Shown: in pieces, positions 57,968 to 64,000 of the stretch
How positions within the stretch are numbered: position 1 is the stretch's first letter
Layout of the letters: each line of letters starts with the position of its first letter
NCBI RefSeq assembly: GCF_000737695.1
Contig: NZ_JPRM01000011.1
Coordinates: forward strand, 1-64,000
DNA: 64,000 nucleotides
Origin: Flavobacterium hydatis
Lineage (GTDB): Bacteria; Bacteroidota; Bacteroidia; Flavobacteriales; Flavobacteriaceae
Direction of reading: 5' to 3'
Translations under genes and position numbers: made by a program
Notes under the pieces: model-generated
The model's database searches: none
Seen by the model: the letters and a program-made list of their open reading frames with translations, nothing else
What the model was told of the DNA's origin: nothing

Positions 57968-58849
57968 ATGGCATCAGGTTTTTTCGTTCTATTAGATGAT
58001 ATCGCAGCAATTATGGATGATGTTGCAGTAATGAGTAAAGTTGCAGTAAAAAAAACTGCGGGAATTCTAGGCGATGATTTGGCAGTAAATGCCGAAAAAG
58101 CCTCAGGGTTTGTTTCCTCAAGAGAACTTCCTGTATTATGGGCAATTGGTAAAGGTTCATTTATAAATAAACTAATCATTTTGCCAATAGCATTTTTATT
58201 AAGTGCCTTTTCTCCAGTGGCGATTATTGTAATCTTGGTACTTGGAGGGGCTTTTTTAGCTTATGAAGGAGCCGAAAAAATATTTGAATTTTTCTTTCCA
58301 CACAAACATGCAAAAGTCGAGGTTACAGAACAAACATTTACAGAAGAAGAAATCTTAGCCGCAGAAAAAGGAAAAATAAAGTCAGCAATCGTAACCGATT
58401 TTATATTATCGGTCGAGATAGTAATTATAGCATTAGGAACCGTAATAGGAAAACCTATTTTATCACAAATTATGGTTGTTTCGATAATTGCGATTGTTGC
58501 AACTATTGGAGTTTATGGTATTGTTGCGCTTATTGTAAGAATGGACGAATTAGGTTTAAAACTTATCCAGATGAGTAAAAAAGAACGCAGTCTATCAAAA
58601 ACGATAGGGAATTTATTGGTGCAAGCGCTTCCAAAAGTAATTCAAGGTCTATCTGTAATTGGTACAATAGCTTTACTCTTAGTTGCTGGTGGAATATTTG
58701 TACATAATATTGAATTTTTTCATCATTTAGTACCGCAATTACCATCTATAATAAAGGAGTTTACCATCGGTCTTGTAATTGGGTTTGTGGTTTTGGCAAT
58801 TGTAACAGTAATCAAAAAAATGCTTCCTAAAAAAGCGGTAGCTGAATAA
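57968..58849 (+). CDS. DUF808 family inner-membrane protein (YedI-like)
   Basis: 293 residues. The family start MASGFFVLLDDIAAIMDDVAVMSKVA is unmistakable; about five membrane segments follow. Members are widespread and of unknown function. A terminator follows at 58871. Confidence 0.92.
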   Translation: MASGFFVLLDDIAAIMDDVAVMSKVAVKKTAGILGDDLAVNAEKASGFVSSRELPVLWAIGKGSFINKLIILPIAFLLSAFSPVAIIVILVLGGAFLAYEGAEKIFEFFFPHKHAKVEVTEQTFTEEEILAAEKGKIKSAIVTDFILSVEIVIIALGTVIGKPILSQIMVVSIIAIVATIGVYGIVALIVRMDELGLKLIQMSKKERSLSKTIGNLLVQALPKVIQGLSVIGTIALLLVAGGIFVHNIEFFHHLVPQLPSIIKEFTIGLVIGFVVLAIVTVIKKMLPKKAVAE

Positions 58850-58870
58850 AAATAAATATCAATTATAAGG

Positions 58871-58900
58871 AACATCAATCTCACGATTGGTGTTTTTTTT
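58871..58900 (+). terminator. Terminator after the DUF808 gene
   Basis: AACATCAATC / GATTGGTGTT stem with T run. Confidence 0.8.
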
Positions 58901-59044
58901 ATGTCTAAAATGAAAATTTTTAATTTTTTAAATTATTGATTTTTAGTTGTTTAGTTTTTAAGTGGAATTATTTAACAACTTTATGAAGCAACCTTACTAC
59001 TTTATCTGCATCTATGTTATAATTAACAACAAATAATTATTTAT

Positions 59045-59470
59045 ATGAAAAATTTTAAATTAAAATCAGTTTTAGTCGTATTATTCTTGTCAACGGTATT
59101 AATGTCATGCAGTAATGATGATAATAAAGATGAAGATAAGCCAGTAACTCCTGAGTTTACAATAAAAGGTGCTTTGGCAACAGAAGTAAAAGGCCCTGAA
59201 ACTGGAAAAATAAATGAAGAACTTAGTTATGATGTAACTTATATAGTTGATAATGCTTGTGGGGAATTTAGCAAAATCTCTGATGTAACAGTTGGTAAAG
59301 ACAAAGGTTTGCAAGTTGAGGTTAAATACCCAACAGGACCTTGTACGATGCAAGTACCAGATCCTAAAAAAACTACTTACAAGTTTAAATCGGCTACAAA
59401 AGGAACTTTTGAAATAAAATTCAAAAAATCAGAAACAGAATTTGTAATACAGAAAGTTGTTATTGAGTAA
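59045..59470 (+). CDS. Lipoprotein of unknown function
   Basis: 141 residues with a lipoprotein signal (VLMSCSNDDNKDED); the acidic stretch after the cysteine resembles the surface-export signal of Bacteroidota lipoproteins. The remaining part is beta-rich. I recognise no family. Confidence 0.8.
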   Translation: MKNFKLKSVLVVLFLSTVLMSCSNDDNKDEDKPVTPEFTIKGALATEVKGPETGKINEELSYDVTYIVDNACGEFSKISDVTVGKDKGLQVEVKYPTGPCTMQVPDPKKTTYKFKSATKGTFEIKFKKSETEFVIQKVVIE

Positions 59471-59616
59471 TTTATTCAATAAAAGTAAATTGTTATTAGA
59501 AGTGTAAAGCTTTATATAACTAATTTAAAAGCCGTTTTATATTTATTTCTTTTATCAAAAACCATTGAAAAAGAATATTTATAAAACGGTTTTCTGTTAC
59601 TATCTAGAAAATTAAC

Positions 59617-59624
59617 TATTTTTG
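59617..59624 (+). promoter_or_regulatory. Possible -7 box of the amidase gene
   Basis: TATTTTTG; a weak CTG (59594-59596) lies 20 bases upstream in place of the -33 TTG. Confidence 0.4.
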
Positions 59625-59644
59625 CAGTCTAAAAATTTTAAGTC

Positions 59645-60532
59645 ATGCCGAATAAGAAATATAAAATTGCTGTTATTCAATTGAACCTTAATGATGTTGC
59701 CGAAAACAACTTGAAAAAGTGTATCAGTTGGGTAAAAGACGCTGCAAATAAAGGTGCTGAAGTTATATTATTACCAGAATTGTATAGCAGTCATTATTTT
59801 TGCCAAAGTGAAGATGTTGATAATTTTGCTTTAGCAGAACCATTATATAGTACTTCATTTATTGCATTTAGCGCTTTAGCCAAAGAATTAGGTGTAGTAA
59901 TTATTGTTCCTTTCTTCGAAAAAAGAATGGCAGGAATATACCACAATAGTGCTTATATTATCGATACAGACGGATCTGAAGCTGGATTATACCGTAAAAT
60001 GCATATTCCAGATGATCCACATTTTTACGAAAAATTCTATTTTACACCTGGAGATTTAGGTTTTCAAGCTATAGAAACTAAAAAAGGAAAAATAGGAACA
60101 TTAATTTGTTGGGATCAATGGTATCCAGAAGCTGCACGTATTACAGCTCTTAAAGGTGCTGAAGTATTGTTTTACCCAACAGCTATTGGATGGCATCCGA
60201 AAGAAAAAGAGCAATATGGTGAAAACCAATATGGAGCTTGGATGAATGTAATGAAAGGACATGCTGTTGCAAACGGAGTATTTGTTGCTGCTGCTAATAG
60301 AATTGGTTTAGAGCAGTATATCGATGGTACAGACGGAATTCAGTTTTGGGGAGCTTCATTTATTGCAGGACCTCAGGGTGAAATTTTAGCGCAAGCATCA
60401 CACGATAAAGAAGAAATTCTTATTGCCGAAGTTGACTTGGATTTACAAGAAAACGTACGTCAGAACTGGCCATTTTTCAGAGACAGAAGAATTGACGCTT
60501 TTGGAGATATTACAAAAAGAGCAATCGACTAA
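59645..60532 (+). CDS. aguB: N-carbamoylputrescine amidase, carbon-nitrogen hydrolase family
   Basis: 295 residues. The nitrilase-type triad is Glu45 (LLPELYSS), Lys118 (YRKMHIPDD) and Cys155 (LICWDQWYPE). With the agmatine deiminase 1.6 kb further on, it completes conversion of agmatine through N-carbamoylputrescine to putrescine. It is cytosolic. Confidence 0.94.
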   Translation: MPNKKYKIAVIQLNLNDVAENNLKKCISWVKDAANKGAEVILLPELYSSHYFCQSEDVDNFALAEPLYSTSFIAFSALAKELGVVIIVPFFEKRMAGIYHNSAYIIDTDGSEAGLYRKMHIPDDPHFYEKFYFTPGDLGFQAIETKKGKIGTLICWDQWYPEAARITALKGAEVLFYPTAIGWHPKEKEQYGENQYGAWMNVMKGHAVANGVFVAAANRIGLEQYIDGTDGIQFWGASFIAGPQGEILAQASHDKEEILIAEVDLDLQENVRQNWPFFRDRRIDAFGDITKRAID

Positions 60533-60555
60533 TTAAGTTGATTTATATAAAAGCA

Positions 60556-60589
60556 AAAAGGACAAAATTTACATTTTGTCCTTTTTTTT
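60556..60589. terminator. Bidirectional terminator
   Basis: A 13-bp stem AAAAGGACAAAAT / ATTTTGTCCTTTT between convergent genes. Confidence 0.9.
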
Positions 60590-60611
60590 GTTTCTAAAAG
60601 TAAAATTAAAT

Positions 60612-61874
60612 TTATTTTACCTGAAAAGTAACTCTTCTTACGATTTGACGAGCTTCTTTAGAATTTTTATTCACAGAAGTGTCTTCACCGTTAGCAATTA
60701 CATTTAATCTAGAACCATCTATTCCAGCATTTAAAGCTACTTTTTTCACAGCTTCAGCTCTTTTTCTAGATAGCTCCGTGTTATAGCTAGAGCTTCCAAT
60801 TTCGTCTGCATAACCTATGATGTCTGCACTTTTTGATGGATTATTTTTTAGGTATTTAACCAAAAAGTCAACACCAGATAAAGAAGCATTCGTTGGTTTT
60901 GATGAGTTAAAGTCAAAATAAACGTTTACATATCCTCCGTTAATCAACTCCTCAACAGTATTGTTTGTAGCGGTAGCATTTTTTTGTCCGTAGGTTTTGT
61001 CTAAATAACTTTCTAATTCATCTGGAACACCATTTTGGTTGTTGTCAATAGATTGTCCTTTGGTATTTACGGCAACTCCAGCAATAGAATTTGGTTCTAA
61101 GTCATATAAATCGGCTACACCATCTTTATCGCTATCGATAAGACCTGTTTCGATAAGACCAACTCTTTCTTCTAACTTATTGTACTTGTCATTGTCTTCA
61201 GAATACCAATCGGCATGTTTTTCGTTTTTACCCAAGTAGAACGTTAAACCTACAGATGCATTTAACATCACACCATCAAATGAACCAGTTGTTGTTGGGC
61301 TCATTCCATCAAAATTGTAATTTTGTCTTCCATTAATTATTCCAGTTAGATCTCCAGTTAAAGCAATTCTGTTACTAAGTCTTACTTGTCCTGTAAGACC
61401 AAGAATTCCGTGACCTGTATAATCTTTTCCATCAAAACCAGTATCAGAACTTAACTGAGAAACTCCAAAACCACCATGTGCTAACAGACCAAAAGTATTT
61501 GTCCAGGTTTCAAAGTTTAAAGCTCTACCAAGGTTAATAACCCCTTGTAAACTTGTTCGTAATTGTCTGCCTTCGAAATCGGGAGTATTATCACGTTCTT
61601 TAAATTGATCATATCCAAAATCGAATTTCAAACCAAATTTTGGATTGAACATGTATCTTACCCCTAAATCTGCGTGAAACGGGCTAAGTGTAGCAGTCGA
61701 ATACCCTTCGGTCATTGTTCTGGTTGGTTTGTTTATACCGCCATTTAGTTCGATAGACCATTTATTATACGGGTTTTTTTCAATTGTAGGTTGGGCAGAA
61801 GTTGTTGCCATGTTTTGGGCACCTGCTGCCACGGATAGTAATAAAAGCGATACGGAAGCTAATTTCTTTTTCAT
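60612..61874 (-). CDS. OmpA family outer-membrane protein
   Basis: 420 residues with a signal peptide (SVAAGAQNM), an N-terminal beta-barrel of about 220 residues, a type-3-thrombospondin-like calcium repeat (DSDKDGVADLYDLEPN) and a C-terminal OmpA domain (NVYFDFNSSKP, SRKRAEAVKKV, ANGEDTS). This is the usual abundant peptidoglycan-linked porin-like protein. It separates the two agmatine genes. A 266-base gap upstream holds nothing I can identify apart from A/T-rich sequence. Confidence 0.93.
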   Translation of the reverse strand: MKKKLASVSLLLLSVAAGAQNMATTSAQPTIEKNPYNKWSIELNGGINKPTRTMTEGYSTATLSPFHADLGVRYMFNPKFGLKFDFGYDQFKERDNTPDFEGRQLRTSLQGVINLGRALNFETWTNTFGLLAHGGFGVSQLSSDTGFDGKDYTGHGILGLTGQVRLSNRIALTGDLTGIINGRQNYNFDGMSPTTTGSFDGVMLNASVGLTFYLGKNEKHADWYSEDNDKYNKLEERVGLIETGLIDSDKDGVADLYDLEPNSIAGVAVNTKGQSIDNNQNGVPDELESYLDKTYGQKNATATNNTVEELINGGYVNVYFDFNSSKPTNASLSGVDFLVKYLKNNPSKSADIIGYADEIGSSSYNTELSRKRAEAVKKVALNAGIDGSRLNVIANGEDTSVNKNSKEARQIVRRVTFQVK

Positions 61875-62108
61875 GATATCATATGTTTAATTTGATTTTT
61901 GTGAGCTCTTTTCTTTAAACTCAACATAAAATTAGAGTAATGCTTTTAAACGAGTGTTCTATCGGTATTATATAATTCCCATGTTTTAGGGCTTTGCCTA
62001 GTGCAAGATTGCTTTATTTGTATTGTATTTTAAATTATTTTAAAGAATTTATATTTTGATAAGAGAGGAAAAAATGAATATTGGACAATGATAAAACTTA
62101 TGAATGAT

Positions 62109-62116
62109 TATCTTTG
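62109..62116 (+). promoter_or_regulatory. Possible -7 box of the agmatine deiminase gene
   Basis: TATCTTTG, 25 bases from the start codon; the nearest TTG upstream has a spacer of 25, longer than usual. Confidence 0.35.
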
Positions 62117-62140
62117 CTTTTTTTAATTTAGAACCTTTTT

Positions 62141-63181
62141 ATGACAACGAATAATAGAAGATTTCCTGCAGAATGGGAAAAACAACAAGGTATTGTATTG
62201 TGTTTTCCTCATAATGGTAAAGATTGGCCAGGAAAATATGAGGCAGTTCAATGGGCTTTTGTAGAGTTTATAAAAAAAGTAGCTACTTACGAAACTGTTT
62301 TCTTGGTAGTTGCCGATGAAGTTTTAAAAGCTAAAGTGAATGATATGCTCGAAAGAGCACGCGTAGAGTTAAATAATGTTACTTATATTGTTCATAAGAC
62401 TAACAGAAGTTGGATGCGTGATTCTGGACCAATTGTGGTTAAAAATGGAGATAAAAGAGAAGCATTAAACTTTAATTTTAATGGTTGGGCTAAATACAAA
62501 AATTACCAGTTAGATAAATTTGTACCAGCTAAAGTTGCCGATGTTCTCGATATTCCGGTTACGCAAGTAATGTATAAAGGAAAACCAGTTATTGTAGAAG
62601 GTGGAGCAATAGATAGTAACGGAAAAGGAACTTTGTTAACATCAGAAGAGTGTTTGATGCATCCAAGTATTCAAGTTAGAAATCCAAACTTCACTAAAGA
62701 AGATTACGAAGCGGTTTTTAAAGAATATCTTGGGATAGCCAATGTTATTTGGTTAGGAGATGGAATAGAAGGAGATGATACTCACGGGCATATTGATGAT
62801 TTATGTCGTTTTGTAAATGAAGATACGATTGTAACGATTGTAGAAACCGACAAAAATGATTCAAACTATGAGCCTTTGCAAGATAATTTGAGAAGATTGC
62901 AAAATGCAAAATTAGAAAACGGAAAATCTCCAATAGTTGTTGCTTTGCCAATGCCTAAACGAATAGATTTTGAAGATTTAAGATTGCCAGCAAGTTATGC
63001 TAATTTCTTAATTCTGAACAATTGCGTTTTGGTTCCTACGTTTAATGATAGTAATGATCGTATAGCGCTTAATATACTTTCGGAGTGTTTCCCTGATAGA
63101 GAAGTAATCGGAATTAGTTGTATTGATTTTATCTGGGGATTCGGAACATTACATTGTTTGAGTCAGCAAATTCCAGTGTAA
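62141..63181 (+). CDS. aguA: Agmatine deiminase
   Basis: 346 residues, peptidylarginine-deiminase fold. The catalytic Cys339 is in GFGTLHCLSQQ near the C-terminus; WMRDSGPIV (catalytic-type Asp), EGGAID and GDDTHGHIDD (with the active His) are intact. It hydrolyses agmatine to N-carbamoylputrescine and ammonia. It works with the amidase of the same window. Confidence 0.96.
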   Translation: MTTNNRRFPAEWEKQQGIVLCFPHNGKDWPGKYEAVQWAFVEFIKKVATYETVFLVVADEVLKAKVNDMLERARVELNNVTYIVHKTNRSWMRDSGPIVVKNGDKREALNFNFNGWAKYKNYQLDKFVPAKVADVLDIPVTQVMYKGKPVIVEGGAIDSNGKGTLLTSEECLMHPSIQVRNPNFTKEDYEAVFKEYLGIANVIWLGDGIEGDDTHGHIDDLCRFVNEDTIVTIVETDKNDSNYEPLQDNLRRLQNAKLENGKSPIVVALPMPKRIDFEDLRLPASYANFLILNNCVLVPTFNDSNDRIALNILSECFPDREVIGISCIDFIWGFGTLHCLSQQIPV

Positions 63182-63380
63182 ATTCTGCTGAAGTTGAAAA
63201 AGGGTTCTAGGAGCAAAGGTTCAGAGGTTCAAAGGTTTTACGAAGATTGCAAAGTTTTGAATTTGTGAAAATTTGTGCAATTGGTGGCTAGATTCTTTTA
63301 ATCATTTTAATAGGTGGGAAGAGAATTAGTCAGAAAGAATAAAAATAGATTTACGTAAAGATCACAAATTTTAAGAGCAT

Positions 63381-63417
63381 AAAAAAAACGCATTGAAAAT
63401 TTTCAATGCGTTTTTTT
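63381..63417. terminator. Bidirectional terminator
   Basis: A perfect AACGCATTGAAAA / TTTTCAATGCGTT palindrome with A and T runs on both sides. Confidence 0.88.
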
Positions 63418-63439
63418 GTTATTCGGAATCTATATCTCT

Positions 63440-64000
63440 TCATTGTCTCACGAAAGGAGCAAGTAATTGGCTTGAAACTTCTCCAAAACCAATACGAACT
63501 TCATTGCTTTCGCAATATCCTCTCATAATTACAGTGTCGTTATCTTCTATAAATTTACGTTCGCTACCGTCATTTAACTTTAAAGGATTTTTTCCTCCCC
63601 AAGTTAGTTCTAGCATAGATCCATAACTGTCTGGAGTAGGTCCGGATATTGTTCCAGAACCCATCATGTCACCAGAATTAACACGACAACCATTTGAGGT
63701 GTGATGCGCTAATTGTTGGCTCATTGACCAGTACATATATTTAAAATTCGATCTAGATATTACCGTTTCTTCTTTGTCTAATGGTTTAATAGAAACTTCT
63801 AAATTGATATCAAAAGCTTTTTTTCCTTTAGTTTGTAAGTAAGGAAGCGGTGACGGATCTTGTTTAGGTCCTTTGGTTCTAAATGGTTCTAAAGCATCCA
63901 TAGTAACAATCCAAGGAGAAATAGAAGAAGCAAAGTTCTTGGCCAAGAAAGGTCCTAAAGGCACATATTCCCATTTTTGGATATCTCGCGCACTCCAATC
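63440..64000 (-). CDS. Fumarylacetoacetase (5' partial)
   Basis: The frame stays open to the last base: upstream codons read DWSARDIQKWEYVPLGP, a continuous match to the family, so the GTG at 63964 is internal. The visible 186 residues are the C-terminal catalytic part, with NSGDMMGSGTISGP and SSQLLAPF. It splits fumarylacetoacetate in tyrosine degradation. Its stop lies 23 bases beyond the terminator. Confidence 0.94.
   Translation of the reverse strand, partial: DWSARDIQKWEYVPLGPFLAKNFASSISPWIVTMDALEPFRTKGPKQDPSPLPYLQTKGKKAFDINLEVSIKPLDKEETVISRSNFKYMYWSMSQQLAHHTSNGCRVNSGDMMGSGTISGPTPDSYGSMLELTWGGKNPLKLNDGSERKFIEDNDTVIMRGYCESNEVRIGFGEVSSQLLAPFVRQ

Overview
The window is AT-rich chromosomal DNA of a Bacteroidota bacterium, most likely a Flavobacterium or close relative (inference from gene content, not a database match). 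The evidence is type IX secretion proteins (a type B sorting domain, PorP/SprF, a PorE-like OmpA protein, a DUF4835 protein), A-rich tracts instead of Shine-Dalgarno sites before start codons, and promoter-like TTG...TAnnTTTG pairs. Almost everything is core housekeeping. I see no phage, transposase, CRISPR array, rRNA or tRNA.

Layout. 1-4357: end of a large secreted adhesin, then a PorP/SprF protein and a PorE-like OmpA protein. 4484-8911: ligA, a YhhN-like membrane protein and a 5'-nucleotidase split into two adjacent genes. 8959-15425: a forward block with dapA, bamD, rpoZ, coaBC, a DUF4835 gene and recN. 15533-20808: fabV, a glycosyltransferase, coaE and a two-component pair. 21453-29181: a reverse block with an acyl-ACP thioesterase, miaA, a potassium channel, an exonuclease/GIY-YIG fusion, a four-helix protein, a YggS protein, hbd and an oxidoreductase. 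29325-38254: pcm, an XRE-Fic protein with degenerate motifs, smpB, outer-membrane proteins, an epimerase and an M1 peptidase.

38500-50914 is one long arginine/proline biosynthetic cluster: GNAT acyltransferase, argG, argC, argD, two small unknown membrane proteins, proA, proB, an ArgF'-type acylornithine carbamoyltransferase, argB, argE and argH, closed by a strong terminator. It is preceded by an untranslated region of about 320 bases holding a possible 28-codon leader peptide whose end lies inside a hairpin. Together the enzymes take glutamate through acylated intermediates to arginine, and proAB divert glutamate towards proline. Most longer spacers in the cluster are packed with short inverted or tandem repeats that end right at the next start codon.

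51224-63181: a DUF2157 membrane pair, an HD hydrolase, a YtxJ protein, clpB, a 39-residue membrane peptide, a DUF808 protein, a lipoprotein, an OmpA protein, and the two enzymes that turn agmatine into putrescine. The window ends inside fumarylacetoacetase.

I did not find a clearly new defence or mobile system. The best leads are the arginine leader region, the repeat-filled spacers of that cluster, the two unknown genes inside it, and the XRE-Fic protein that lacks both catalytic and inhibitory key residues.
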